This document shows, in pieces, positions 1 through 12,309 of a DNA stretch of 64,000 nucleotides. Source of the stretch: Erodium maritimum (taxonomy: Eukaryota; Streptophyta; Magnoliopsida; Geraniales; Geraniaceae); assembly GCA_963921825.1 (NCBI GenBank), contig OY997590.1, positions 51,849,039 through 51,913,038 of the forward strand, read 5' to 3'. Position 1 is the stretch's first letter; every line of letters begins with the position of its first letter. A model generated the notes under the pieces. That model worked only from the letters and a program-made list of their open reading frames with translations, made no database searches and had not been told where the DNA came from. Position numbers and translations under genes: made by a program.

Positions 1-1110
1 AACTTAAGCCGATATAGTTTTATCGATAATTAAATTACGTCTCAACGGTACGGATTTGATCTTTAAACTAACACTGATTTCGTTTTACAAACCGTTTGAA
101 TCCAACCCGATCGTACTTAAATCTATTCAAAACATAAGAATAATTATATCGATAACTTATATTTTGTCGATCTTTACAAAATCAGATTTACACGGTTACA
201 ACAATCCGTTAAACAACCAGATCTACGTTTTTCTATTCCGTTCCCTTCCATTTCGGGAGCTCCGTTCCATCCCGACCAGATTTGAACGAACTCGAGAAAA
301 GGGAAAGCGAAGGAGAAGAACGGTTCTGCTTGGTCCGGCCGACCACCGGCGCCGGTCGGCCGAGCTTCCACGGGCCGAGAACTAACCGTGAGGAAACGGT
401 GGCGGCGGTGCACGGCGGTGGACGGCGGTGCACGGCGGCGTCGGCGCGGGTCCGGACGGCTCGTCCCGTTCCGGATCTGACGAGCTCGCCGGCGACGGCG
501 GGAGCTCGGGTCCGAACGGCTCGGGACGGAGAGATCGGAGGCGGCGGTGGACGGTCGGAGCTCGGGATGAGACCGGTGGCCGGAGCTGGTGAGGAAGACG
601 AAGGAGGAGGGTGAGGCAGCGAGCTCGGGGACGGAGTCGTGTGGCTGACCGGAGCGGTGACGGCGTCGGGACGGAGGAGAAGAGGACGGGACGGTGTGGT
701 CGGACGGAGGAGAGGGAGGTCGGAGTTCGGCAGGGACGTGGCGGCGTGGTCGGACGGAGGAGAGGGAGGTCGGAGTTCGGCAGGGACGTGGCGGCGTGGT
801 CGGACGGAGGAGAGGGAGGTCGGGGTTCGGCAGGGACGACGGCCGGAGCGATGGCGGCCGGTGCCGGTCCGGCGAGGAAGACGAAGAGAGAGAGAGAGGT
901 GAGATCGGGTAGAGAGAGAGAGAGAGGAGGGTGAATGGAGGCTGAGTGGGTTAGATTAGGGTTTCAGAGGGTGAGGATGGGTTATATACCCATCCCTGAC
1001 CAGATTGGGCCTCAGCTGGGCTGGGCTGGGCCTGCGGGCCTAGTCTGGTCCAGACCTGTTTTTTTTTTTTTTTTTTGCACTCGTTTCAAAAACTTACCCT
1101 AAGGTTTTCG
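1..1110 (-). repeat. partial LTR-like sequence, truncated by window edge
   Basis: Read on the minus strand, this stretch has a poly-A-rich segment, then a run of GGCC-rich words, a TATA-like box (gggtatataaccc, about 970-982), then AAACCCTAAT and a GC-rich leader. The same order (A-rich tract, GGCC-rich words, GGTATAAG, AAACCCTAATT, CT/GC-rich leader) is seen on the plus strand at 48.9-49.5 kb. I infer that both are promoter and leader parts of related gypsy-type LTRs. The open frames inside it are low-complexity Arg/Gly-rich readings and are not called as genes. It could alternatively be the promoter and first exon of an unrelated gene. Confidence 0.35.
696..838. repeat. minisatellite, 50-bp unit, about 2.9 copies
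   Basis: The 50-bp unit starting gtggtcggacggaggagagg begins at 696, 746 and 796. The first two copies look identical. The third changes one base (ggagttcgg to ggggttcgg) and diverges after 838. It lies in the GC-rich leader of the LTR-like fragment and creates apparent repeated peptides in all frames. Confidence 0.85.
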
Positions 1111-1144
1111 TTTGCAAAATAATACCTTAAAGAAACGAAGCGGG

Positions 1145-1675
1145 TTTTACACCAGCACTTGTGCATGTAATGTACCAGCACTGTGTGCATATTGTACCAG
1201 TACTTGTGTGTTTATTGGTTCGGTAGAGTTGAACCTGAGCTGGAGTCAGTGTTAGAATTTGATAAAACCCTAACATTTTTTTGGGTGGAAACGGCCTTCC
1301 AAGTAATAATCACCGCTATCCTATGATATACGATGTTTTTCGTCCATCCGAGGTCAACTAGAGGGTCAAAATCGTACATTTAGATTCTGGATTTTTTTTA
1401 TTTTTTTTATTTGGTTTTGCATATTTCCTTTATTCATATTAGGACTTTGGGATTACTTTCCTTATGGTTTATGGTTTATTTTTAGGGTTTAGGATTTAAT
1501 TGTAACAGCACTGTGTGCGTATTGTACCAGCACTGTGTGCGTATTGTATCAGCACTGTGTGCGTATTTTACTGTATGGACCAGCACTATTTGTGTATTAT
1601 ACCATATTGTACCAACATTATGTGCGTATTGTACCGTATTGTACCAGCACTGTGTGCGTATTGTACCAGCACCAC
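1145..1675. repeat. interspersed 22-bp minisatellite (accagcactgtgtgc unit)
   Basis: Units of accagcactgtgtgcgtatt recur at about 1145-1210 (degenerate) and as a run at 1504-1675, where the unit is about 22 bp with some degenerate members. The two blocks are separated by about 290 bp that holds no gene I can support. It probably belongs to the copia LTR that ends at 1945, but this is inference. Confidence 0.7.
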
Positions 1676-1679
1676 CACG

Positions 1680-1945
1680 GTCGATCGACTAGCACTAGGG
1701 GCGATCGGCCAACAAAATCTGCGCGCTACACCATCACGCTCCTGCGCATGCGTGCGAAAAAGACACATATCGCCCTCCTATGAGTTCGTAGTTTGCACAA
1801 TAAGCCGGGTTTTCACGTTATCCCATCCTTATATATATATAAGCTCTAATTAAGTCTCGTTACTCTAATCAAACCTATATTGAGTATCACACATAACAAA
1901 ACACATACCAATTATTTAGCCCAATAAGAATATTGACCCCAAATA
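1680..1945 (-). repeat. copia LTR remnant (minus), split by gypsy solo LTR A
   Basis: On the minus strand this continues the short copia LTR start found at 5071-5094 and 12310-12363, giving a TGTTGGG...-type LTR with a TATA-like box (ttatatatataagg, about 1832-1845). The gypsy LTR at 1946-5070 interrupts it with an AAATA duplication. The start of this remnant is not defined, and the minisatellite further left may be part of it. Confidence 0.5.
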
Positions 1946-4900
1946 TGTCACGCCACAATTTCAGTAAACCGAACTAAGGACGTGAACCTTTAAAATGATA
2001 AAACATTTTGAAACCTTTTACAATAAACCACTTTAAAAACACCATTTGTTCAACAAAAATAATATTTACAACTTAAAACACGTCCCAACAAGTGGACAAA
2101 AGTATGGTATCCGTCGCTAGATTCAAAATAAACCCAGAATCCCGCTCCTAGCTCTTCAAGCTTCAGAAGCTCACCTAGTCCAACCTGCGACCGGTACCTG
2201 TAGGAAAAGCAGCTAGGGGTGAGCGTTCGCTCACCACCACGGATAACATACTGACTACGGCATACTTAGCAGACAATGCCGGTAACACCAACAACAACCT
2301 CAACACCGGGGATCACCATCCCCAACTCAAGTACTCCGACTGACACACACCCACTGACACTTTCCTCAACCGACTCAACACTCGGACACGTAAGGTAGAC
2401 CCGACATAACGATCGATGACCTCCTCCAACGACACGACAGACAACCACGCAACACCCAAGATCACAAAGGATCGCACACCAAACAAGATCACAAAGGATC
2501 CCACGCCAGCTGCTCAGTAACCCATCTATGTCTCTCGCGCTTTTACCGATCCTAGTCAGGTCAGGCGGTCGACCTGTCGCGCAAACTTCTCCCGATCTCT
2601 ATCGGGAGGCTAGCCCACAACCTCTCCCCGTCCCCCGATCATAATCGGGTGACTAGCCACACCCGCGCAAACCACGAAACTTCTCCCGACACACAGCCGA
2701 GAAGATAGCCCACAACCTATCCGCTTCTCCCGATCCCAGTCGGGAGGCTAGCTACACCACCAACCTCGCAATCCTTCCCCCGATCCCAGTCGGGGGGCTA
2801 GCCCACAATCTCTCCGCTTCCCCGATCCCAGTCGGGAGGCTAGCCACACCACGCAACTTCCCCAACACAAAGTCGTGTTTCCAACCTCAGGTAACCACAA
2901 TCACAATCACAAGCAAGGTTCAACACTCCACAGGCCCTCATGGCCACCCAAGACACACCAACCATAACTCACGGGCTCAACAACCCCACGGGCACTCACG
3001 GCCTCCCAAGACACACCAACAGTAACTCACGGGCTCAACAACCCCACGGGCACTCACGGCCACCCAAGACACACCAACAGTAACTCACGGGCTCAACAAC
3101 CCCACGGGCACTCACGGCCACCCAAGACACACCAACAGTAACTCACGGGCTCAACAACCCCACGGCCACTCACGGCCACCCAAGACACACCAACAGTAAC
3201 TCACGGGCTCAACGACCCCACATGCAGTCACGGCCACCCAAGACACACCAACAACAAAGACACGAGTTCAACAACCCCACGGGCACTCATGGCCACCCAA
3301 GACACCAACAGCAAACACGGGCTCTCATGGCCACCCAAGACTCAACACTAAAGTACAATCGACCTCCGGCATAACCAATGCCTCCAACAATCCTAATATC
3401 GATAAGTTCACAATCAACCTCCGGGCATGGTCATATGCCTCCAGTAATTCTAACGTCAATAAGTTCTCTGCTCCTACGACACTACTAAGTGTCACATGCA
3501 TTTCCGAACTTCGATAACCTACTTAACCCACAACACCCCAAGTGTCACATGCATTTCTAATATTCGATAACCTACTTAATCCACGACACCCCGGTGTCAC
3601 ATCCAATTCTACTGTTAACTTTCCCTAGTCATGGCCGAGATCCGGCTACTTTTCCCTACCTCGTGCGTGTTCTCCAAAAGACAACCAACGAGCTCCGGTG
3701 TGATCTCAGTCACTCACCCAGCTCCCCTTTGCCTCGGTCCGCAGCACGATCTAAAGAACACAAGTTTAAGGCACTTAACAACTCGCAGGAATAAACTGAA
3801 ATTCGATAAACTTAACGCCCAAACGTAACCCCGACAATGTCAATCACTCCCAAACTTCCCGATTACTCGACATTGTCGATAAAGGACCCGTAAAGGCCTG
3901 ATTCGCCCGACATGGCGAATCTGCCCGGGTTTTGGAAATGCCCTTCCGGGGCTCCAAAAATTCCCGTTTTCGTTTCTACGGTCTTAGAATAATTCAAGGA
4001 TCCCAATGCACTTGACGGAATCGAATTCCGACTTCCGAGTCAATTAATTAACGTTTAAAGTTTCTAAAACCCGTTAATTACAACTTTTCCAATTTAATTC
4101 CAAATTTCGATTCGGTTAAGGATAAATGGTCCGGGGAACGTTCTAAACCACCCGAACACGAAAACTCGATACCCGAGCATGTGGGCCCCACACGGACACA
4201 ATAGGAAAATTTCCTTTTCACCCCAAAACGTTCCTAACGAACCCCAAACCTTAATACAACCCTAAACTAATAGTTTTAAACAAAAACCTAATTTTAGAAC
4301 TTGACAAAATGAAGATCGGTTTGGTGCTTACCGTAGAGGAAGACGATGTGAGTTTGATTCTCCTAACTTTGAGACGATCCAAGGGTTGGAGGGAAGGGAA
4401 ACGTCACAAATCCTCAAGAACACCTCTCTTTTTCTCTCTTCTTCTTCTCTCTCTAAAACTCTCTTCTTTTCTAAAGCTAACTCCTTTTCTTCTCTCTTTT
4501 TTGAAATGAACATGTAAGTCATCTCTTTTCACTTTTGTTTTATTTAAAAAAAACAACTAACACTTTAAAAAGTAAACTAACCATCAAATAGTCTCCTCTT
4601 GTCTTGTCCAAAAAACCTAACACCACCACATTGGTGACATGTGGCAAGTGGGTCCCATCCCTTTTTGAAAAATATCTCCCAGATATTTTTCAATCAGATT
4701 CGCGAAATTCGGACGTTTCGGGCCCCGAACGGGCACTTTTTCCAAGAAATTACGAAACTTCACGGGCTACAAGGAAACGGCTCAACTAAGAATACTGCGA
4801 CGACGGCTAAGCTTTTTGGATCCAAAACGGTCCTCGAATGGACCAAAACGTCGCTCGGTTCACTTTTCTAACGAAAAGTCAACATTTCCCAAAACGATCA

Positions 4901-5070
4901 GAAAGTTGCCTTGAGTCTCCCGGAACTCACTTTGGTCGATAACGGGGTCAACTTAAGTCCGGTATGACCCTTGGGGTCATTTTAGGTTCAATTAAGTGTC
5001 AGTCTTATAAATTTTAAATTTTCCTGTTTTTCGCAGGTTTGACTGGCGTTGACCGGGAGTGGTTATTACA
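1946..5070 (-). mobile_element. Ty3/gypsy-type solo LTR A
   Basis: A 3.1-kb LTR on the minus strand. On the plus strand it runs from TGTCACGCC to GGTTATTACA, so the element strand starts TGTAATAACC and ends GGCGTGACA. AAATA flanks it on both sides (1941-1945 and 5071-5075), as expected for a solo LTR. The boundaries are confirmed by the sister copies C, D and E, which have the same ends and different target duplications. Near the LTR 3' end it carries the conserved hairpin ggtgagcg/cgctcacc (about 2218-2236). It has no coding capacity. Confidence 0.85.
2560..3360. repeat. tandem repeats inside LTR A
   Basis: Two arrays. At 2560-2880 a degenerate unit around cccgatcccagtcgggaggc is repeated about seven times. 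At 2930-3350 a 58-bp unit (ctcacgggctcaacaacccc, then acgggcactcacggccaccc and aagacacaccaacagtaa) is repeated about seven times with few changes. The same arrays with different copy numbers occur in copy B (8250-8822). Confidence 0.8.
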
Positions 5071-5094
5071 AAATATATGTCTCAATTTGGAAGC
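5071..5094 (-). repeat. copia LTR start fragment right of LTR A
   Basis: The segment aaatatatgtctcaatttgg and the following aagctcatatg repeat, with one change, the sequence immediately right of LTR B at 12310-12340. It represents the 5' end of the host copia LTR in which the gypsy LTR sits. After about 5094 the sequence switches to a gypsy 3' end. Confidence 0.6.
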
Positions 5095-5110
5095 TCATAT
5101 GTATTATTAC

Positions 5111-5125
5111 AATCTACCCCCCTTA
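5111..5125 (-). other. gypsy polypurine tract
   Basis: On the minus strand aaggggggtagatt follows ggacgaaattccttt. This is the usual wording just before the 3' LTR of plant chromovirus-type gypsy elements. The next bases start tgtaataat, like the first bases of a gypsy LTR, but the LTR is lost after about 10 bp. Confidence 0.65.
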
Positions 5126-5158
5126 AAGGAATTTCGTCCGCAAAATTTAGAACAATGC

Positions 5159-6600
5159 TCATATAAGATACAATAAATACGTACCCTGAAAGGTCTCGCG
5201 GTAGGTAGTGGATCCTGGGGCCCGGGAGTCTGTAACTGCGTACACTCTTCCCTCTGACGCCCGCTGCCTCTGACCCGGCACGCTCGCTGACGGCCGTGAG
5301 AACCTCGACTGCTGGCTCTGACGCGGGCGACCCCTGGGTGACTGTACTGTCTGTTGCGTCCGCTGTACTGACATTTCCCCCAACGGCTCACGGCACCATG
5401 CTATAGTGTGTCCAAACCGGTTGCACCGGAAACAGCTGGTCTCGTCGGCTCTCGACTCCGTTCTCTGGCCTGCCCGGCTGGTCGCTGGTAGCGCCGCGGG
5501 CCCTACTCCCATCGTACAGTCTCGACGAAAGTGGCCTCGCTGCCCGCAGCTGAAACACGTTGGCCCCCTCTCTGAGGCGACCGGCCCCACTGATGCTACC
5601 GACCCCATCTGTCTTGCTCCACCCTGCTGAGCATGTGGTCGAAAGAACTCTGTGGTCCTCTGTCTCCTCGGGTCTCGTGACTCGGACGGCCCTACCAAGC
5701 TGGTCGGCCGCTGTCGAACCTCACGGGTCCTGGCCGCATCCTGGATACCCTGCTCCACCGTCACTGCGGTGTCCACGAGATCTGTATACTTCCGCAACCT
5801 CAAGGAGAGGACCTTATCCCGAATCACCGGTCTCAGTCCCCCATCGAATCGTAGGCAACAGTTCCGCTCGGTCGTCACCATCTCTAGCGTGAATCTGGTC
5901 AAGGCCGTGAACCTATCCTCGTATTCTGCCACTGTCATCCCCTCCTGCTCCAGGTCCAGAAACTGCCGATGTCGCTCCAACCGAGCCGACTCGGGATAAT
6001 ACTGTGCCAGAAACAACTCGTGGAAGATGTCGTAGTCGTGCCTGACACTTACCTTCACACGCCCCCACCAGTGGTAGGCGCTGTCCCTCAGCTGGTGAGC
6101 TGCGAAGGACACTCTGCGGCGGCCATCTTTGATACCTGATGTATCCAGGTCCCGCGTGACCTGCTCTAGCCACCTCTCGGCTAGGTCGGGGTTCGGCCCC
6201 CGAAAAATATAGGTATCCCTAGCTTCAGGAAGTCCAGCAGGGAACGGGCCGTATGGTCCTCTGCCTGAACGGACCTCAATGGGACCGCTGCTGCCTCCGT
6301 AGCGGGCGAAGCCGACTCTCGACTAGCGATGATCGTCACTAAACTCTGGACTGTCCTGCTCAGCTCATCCAGGGCAGTCATAACGGGAGGGTCCGCGACC
6401 GGCGGGACACTGGGTGTGCCTGTAGACCGTCCTGCGTCGCTTCTCCTGTCTTCTCCGACAGGAGTGCCCTGTGCCTCCGCGTACTCGGCGGGCTCAACGG
6501 TTGGCACCCGTCCTGGTGTCCCCGCTGACCGCCCCCACCGGCCCCGCGTGGGCGCCCGTCCCCGTGTTACCGCCGCTCGTCCTCGTCTGCCGCGAGCCAT
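5159..6600 (-). pseudogene. Ty3/gypsy gag polyprotein fragment, pol missing
   Basis: This encodes the capsid/nucleocapsid part of a gypsy element. The N-terminus (ATG at 6598-6600) is Arg/Gly/Pro-rich. After a frameshift near 6180-6200 the frame continues with the retrotransposon gag core (LRDSAYHWWGRVK, AQYYPESARLERHRQFLDL, MTVAEYEDRF). Two CX2CX4HX4C zinc knuckles follow (CFSCGQRGHFRRDC and CFRCNRFGHTIAWC, residues 186-199 and 227-240 of the 317-codon downstream frame). The frame ends in GRVYAVTDSRAPG, wording normally just upstream of the protease, then stops about 35 bp before the polypurine tract. Protease, reverse transcriptase, RNase H and integrase are absent. Identity as gypsy gag is firm. 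Whether it is a decayed copy or part of a gag-only family is open. Confidence 0.8.
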
Positions 6601-7757
6601 AAGTTAGTATCCTCTGCACGGATACACGCAAACGTTCAGTTTGCGAACTCATATAAGACAACAAGCTCAAATACACTAACGTTCACACGGTCTACGTCTA
6701 CCCCAACATACTTGTTACTAAACGTCACACCGCTCACGCTAATTATACTTTAATTATAATAATACGTAAGCGAAACCTCAATTTTAACCAGACAAACGTA
6801 CACCAAGCCCTCACCCGGTCCTTTATGCACTTACTCATAACTTTCCGCAACCAAACCAGTGTTCGCTACTCGTCCCTTACGGGAAAAGTAGTAAAGGGGA
6901 TGAGTGTTATGCTCACCTCCACGGACACCCGTTCGATTATGGCATATTAGTAACACACCAAAGACTTACCACTCTAGTCAGGGCAAACTACCATCCCAAA
7001 CCTACTACCAACGAGTCACACTGCTAAGTCATTAACACCTCGATTACTCTCTTATGTAAGGGAAACCTCGAAATGGGGATTATGTTCTCAATTCAGCAAC
7101 TACCACTGCTTACAACCTCAATACTCCAACACAACCGTGAACACCGCCACGCAAAGCCAACACTCAACTTGCACAATCAAGACGGTGAGAAGGACAGGGG
7201 TCACGGACCAGTGCTGACCCCGTCACGGTTGGGGTCACGGAGCCGTGACGAAGATCTAAAATTTGCCAGAACTCTCTGGCCCGTCACGGATCCGTGACAG
7301 GATCCGTGACAATCGCGCAGACCTATTTTCCAAACTCGGTTCTAACTCGGACCTTAACCCGTTTTACCTTGAAATTAGCCCCAAACGACACACACGCTTG
7401 ACAACCAATTTAACAAACACACGCGCCACGACTCACAGACAAACCAAGTCATTCAACCTCCACCAAAACACAAGCCGACACGGCCAACAACATCACAACA
7501 ACACTCGCCCACCGGGCCAACCAACACCGAACCACGCCCACCGGCCCAACCAAAAGCAAAACCCGTTCACAGGGCCAATCCAAATCAAACACGCCCACCG
7601 GGCCAATCAAATTTTTAAAACGCGCCCACTGGGTCTACCAATTTTAAAACTTTCTCCACTTCATTAAAAACCTCACTTCCTGACATCAGGTAGTTATAAT
7701 CCGGTCCAAGCGTCCCCGAACTACATTGTACCCACTTGACATCAACACCGTCACGCT
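6601..7757 (-). repeat. leader and partial gypsy LTR upstream of gag
   Basis: No gene is supported here. On the minus strand it holds the motif block GGTGAGCATAACACTCATCC near 6900-6930, a diverged version of the hairpin found in LTRs A to E. To its right is a GC-rich part with repeated gtcacgg words. I infer that it is the 5' LTR and leader of the gag fragment, truncated at 7757 where LTR B begins. No clear primer-binding site (tggtatcagagc) is visible between it and the gag start. Confidence 0.45.
7283..7298. repeat. 16-bp perfect palindrome GTCACGGATCCGTGAC
   Basis: Perfect inverted repeat followed by a half copy (ggatccgtgac). At 7233-7248 the near-palindrome gtcacggagccgtgac occurs. Several further gtcacgg words lie at 7199-7260. 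Confidence 0.8.
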
Positions 7758-10700
7758 CGTCCCAACAAGTGGACAAAAGTATGGTATCCGTCGCTAGACT
7801 CAAAATAAACCCAGAATCCCGCTCCTAGCTCTTCAAGCTTCAGAAGCTCACCTAGTCCAACCTGCGACCGGTACCTGTAGGAAAAGCATCTAGAGGTGAG
7901 CGTTCGCTCACCACCACGGATAACAGACTGACTACGACATACTTAGCAGACAATGTCGGTAACACCAACAACAACCTCAACACCGGGGATCACCATCCCC
8001 AACTCAAGTACTCCGACTGACACACACCCACTGACACTTTCCTCAACCAACTCAACACTCGGACACGTAAGGTAGACCCGACATAACGATCGATGACCTC
8101 CTCCAACGACACGACAGACAACCACGTAACACCCAAGATCACAAAGGATCGCACACCAAACAAGATCACAAAGGATCGCACGCCAGCTGCTCAGTAACCT
8201 ATCTCTGTCTCTCGCGCTTTTACCGATCCCAGCCAGGTCAGGCGGTCGACTTGTCGCGTAAACTTCTTCCGATCTCTATCGGGAGGCTATCCCACAACCT
8301 CTCTCCTTCCCCCGATCATAATCGGGTGACTAGCCACACCCGTGCAAACCACGAAACTTCTCCCGACACACAGCCGGGAAGCTAGCCCACAACCTCTCCG
8401 CTTCTCCCGATCCCAGTCGGGAGGCTAGCTACACCACGAAACTTCCCCGACACAAAGTCGGGTTTCCAACCTCAGGTAACCACAATCACAATCACAAGCA
8501 AGATTCAACATTCCACAGGCCCTCATGGACACCCAAGACACACCAACCATAACTCACGGGCTCAACAACCCCACGGGCACTCACGGCCTTCCAAGACACA
8601 CCAACAGTAACTCACGGGCTCAACAACCCCACGGGCACTCACGGCCACCCAAGACACACCAACAGTAACTCACGGGCTCAACAACCCCACGGGCACTCAC
8701 GGCCACCCAAGACACACCAACAGTAACTCACGGGCTCAACGACCCCACATGCACTCACGGCCACCCAAGACACACCAACAGCAAAGACACAGGTTCAACA
8801 ACCCCACGGGCACTCACGGCCATGTTAGTCTTAGTGCCTGTAGTTCAATCCTAAATGTCCAAATGTATATATCATCGTTAGCAATAAAATTAAAGCGGCT
8901 TTATATTACTTATGTGTTGGAGTAATATATCGATGTGTGCTCTGATCTATGCCCACCATGCGAATAGAACCACATATCGAGATAGATCACACTCGATGGG
9001 TCCCTAGTCAACAAAGCTTCACTAGAAGCGACTAGTATGAAAGATGGCTCTTTATGGCTTACGTTCTGTTAGTCATTGGAATGGGATTCCGGAGTCTGAT
9101 CATAGATATCATGTGGGACATGATATTGGACGACCCGCCCTGAATATGTGCCATAGATTAAGTCATGAACATAATCAGTGTTGTAGCTTGTCATGTATCC
9201 TTAGACCAAGGAGTCTTTGTGATCGCTATGTAGTCAACAACTGAGTTTGACCTGAGCCTAACGTTGTCCGTAACAGGGCTTCCATAACGGCCAGGATTGG
9301 CTTGGGGACGGGCTACAGGAGTGACACGAAAGGCGGCTAAGGGATTTATCCCTCATACTGAGGTATGGGAAAGATATCGTTTCTCGGCCGCTTGATCGAG
9401 AGTGACTGAAAGAATAGCATGGCCATGCACATGATACTGGGTATCATATCTTCAGTCATCTCACATATCAAGGAACGGTGATTGAGAATAATAAGGATGA
9501 CGTCTCTATGCCATATCTCAATCAAGATATCAGAGATAAAAGGATAATGACAGGGACAACGGAAAGGTTAGAATCGACAGGGTCGATTCGTTATGTAGTG
9601 TCAAGTAAAATGGGATTTTACGTTGATCTATTGACATGCATAAACCTAAGGGTCACACCGGAGGATGAAACTCATTGACACATTTATGGAGAATGGCCAA
9701 AAGGGAGTTGTCTCGGGACATGACCAAAACTGGGTTTTGGGTCATGTGCCCGTAAGTGAATAGGACTTTACGGATCGAGACAAGGCTTGGAGTCTTGGGA
9801 TTGATCGCGTCGGATAATGTTGGACATTTCCGGTATGGAAGGCTTGGAGGCGATGAGCGAATCACGGGACCTCGTTGGAAATGGCCACGGGCCATGTTCC
9901 AAGAGGCCCATGAAAGGCCCATGCAACTAAGTCCCATGGAACTAATTAATCAAGTCTTGATTAATTAGTACTAAGTAAGCAAGACAAGGATTAAGGTGTT
10001 GGTGATTCACCACCTAACCCAATCTTGTCTTGCCATACTTTGTCCTATTTACACCTTACTTGACACCATACTTGTCCCATGCCTTTAGTTGGACAAGTAT
10101 GGGTTTTGTTATGTTTAAGTCATCTTTTTTCAACATAACAAACACAAGACAAGAATAGGAAACACATTTTCTCTCCCTCTTCCATGGCCATTTCGGGTTT
10201 GGCTAGTTTCCACCTCCATTTTTGTGTTCTTGAGTCCTCAAAGAGAAGAACTACGTGGCTTTGATTCCCATGTGGATACGTAGGCGTCTTGGAGACTCAA
10301 GCCAATCATTCGTTAACCGGTGTTCTTGTTTTGGTAAGACATAGTGCTGAATTTTTCTCTTGTGAATCCATTGTTTGTTAGTTGTTTCATGGTTTTAATC
10401 GTCTCTTGGTTTTTATTGATTTTCCGCTGCGATTTGGTTCATCTCCAACCCTACCTCGAGACCCAACAGGCCACCCAAGACACCAACAGCAAACACGGGC
10501 TCTCATGGCCACCCAAGACTCAACAGTAAAGTACAATCGACCTCCGGCATAACCAATGCCTCCAACAGTCCTAATATCAACAGTTTCACAATCAACCTCC
10601 GAGCATGGTCATATGCCTCCAGTACTCTTAATATCGATAAGTTCACAATCAACCTCCGGGCATGGTCATATGCCTCCAGTAATTCTAACGTCAATAATTT

Positions 10701-12309
10701 CTCTGCTCCTACGACACTACTAAGTGTCACATGCATTTCCAAACTTTGATAACCTACTTAACCCACAACACCCCAAGTGTCACATGCATTTCTAATATTC
10801 GATAACCTACTTAACCCACGACACCCCGGTGTCACATCCAATTCTACTGTTAACTTTCCCTAGTCAGGGCCGAGATCCGGCTACTTTTCCCTACCTCGTG
10901 CGTGTTGTCCAAAAGCCAACCAACGAGCTCCGGTGTGATCTCAGTCACTCACCCAGCTGCCCTTTGCCTCGGTCCGCAGCACGATCTAAAGAACACAAGT
11001 TTAAGGAACTTAACAACTCGCAGGAATAAACTGAAATTCCATAAACTTAACGCCCAAACGTAACCCCGACAATGTCGATCACTCCAAAACTTACCGATTA
11101 CTCGACATTGTCGATAAAGGACCCGTAAAGGCCCGATTCGCCCGACATGGCGAATCTGCCCGGGTTTTGGAAATGCCCTTCCGGGGCTCCAAAAATTCTC
11201 GTTTTCGTTTCTACGGTCTTAGAATAATTCAAGGATCCCAATGCACTTGACGGAATCGAATTCCGACTTCCGAGTCAATTAATTAACGTTTAAAGTTTCT
11301 AAAACCCGTTAATTACAACTTTTCCAATATAATTCCAAATTTCGATTCGGTTATGGATAAATGGTCCGGGGAACGTTCTAAACCACCCGAACACGAAAAC
11401 TCGATACCCGAGCATGTGGGCCCCACACGGCCACAATAGGAAAATTTCCTTTTCGCCCCAAAACGTTCCTAATGAACCCCAAACCTCAATACAACCCTAA
11501 ACTAATAGTTTTAAACAAAAACCTAATTTTAGAACTTGACAAAATGAAGATCGGTTTGGTGCTTACCGTAGAGGAAGACGATGTGAGTTTGATTCTCCTA
11601 ACTTTGAGACGATCCAAGGGTTGGATGGAAGGGAAACGTCACAAATCCTCAAGAACACCTCTCTTTTTCTCTCTTCTCCATCTCTCTCTAAAACTCTCTT
11701 CTTTTCTAAAACCAACTCCTTTTCTTCTCTTTTTTTTTTGAAATGAACGTGTAAGTCATCTCTTTTCCCTTTTGTTTTATTTATAAAAAAAACAAATAAC
11801 ACTTTAAAAAGTAAACTAACCATCAAGTAGTCTCATCTTGTCTTGTCCAACAAACTTAACACCACCACATTGGTGACATGTGGCAAGTGGGTCCCATCCC
11901 TTTTTGAAAAACATCTTCCAGATATTTTTCAATCAGATTCGCGAAATTCGGACGTTTCGGGCCTCGAACGGGCACTTTTTCCAAGAAATTACGAAACTTC
12001 ACGGGCTACAAGGAAACGGCTCAACTAAGACCGCTGCGACGACGGCTAAGCTTTTTGGATCCAAAACGGTCCTCGAATGGACCAAAACGTCGCTCGGTTG
12101 ACTTTTCCAACGAAAAGTCAACATTTCCCAAAACGATCAGAAAGTTTCCCTGAGTCCCCCGGAACTCACTTTGGTTGATAAAGGGGTCAACTTAAGTCCG
12201 GTATGACCTTCGGGGTCATTTTAGGTTCAATTAAGTGTCAGTCTTAAAATTTTTAAATTTTCCTGTTTTTCGCAGGTTTGATTGGCGTTGACCGGGAGTG
12301 GTTATTACA
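7758..12309 (-). mobile_element. Ty3/gypsy LTR B (3' end truncated), interrupted by a copia solo LTR
   Basis: This is near-identical to LTR A from A position about 2081 onward, so about 135 bp of the LTR 3' end are missing. It ends at GGTTATTACA (12309), followed by AAATA and the same copia sequence that follows LTR A. A copia solo LTR with its own GGCCA duplication is inserted at 8823-10468. The Ser/Pro-rich open frames inside (for example 10829-11029, 11472-11741) recur in LTR A and are LTR sequence, not genes. Confidence 0.8.
8823..10468 (+). mobile_element. Ty1/copia solo LTR
   Basis: 1646 bp, starting TGTTAGTCTTAGTGCC and ending GAGACCCAACA, flanked by GGCCA at 8818-8822 and 10469-10473. 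It closely matches the LTRs of the copia elements at 23372 and 39461, and is nearer to the latter (it shares gatgtgtgctctgatc and taaaattaaag). It is younger than LTR B, into which it inserted. Confidence 0.92.

Noticed and set aside
282-934. Arg/Gly-rich frames that might be a GC-rich first exon
   Set aside because: Composition-driven, overlapping in several frames and built on the 50-bp minisatellite. The context fits an LTR leader better.
1146-1675. Possible conserved regulatory array
   Set aside because: A plain 22-bp minisatellite with degenerate members. Nothing indicates a function.
2930-3350. Evenly spaced repeats that could suggest a CRISPR array
   Set aside because: Units are contiguous without unique spacers, sit inside a plant LTR and vary in number between copies. 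They are ordinary tandem repeats.
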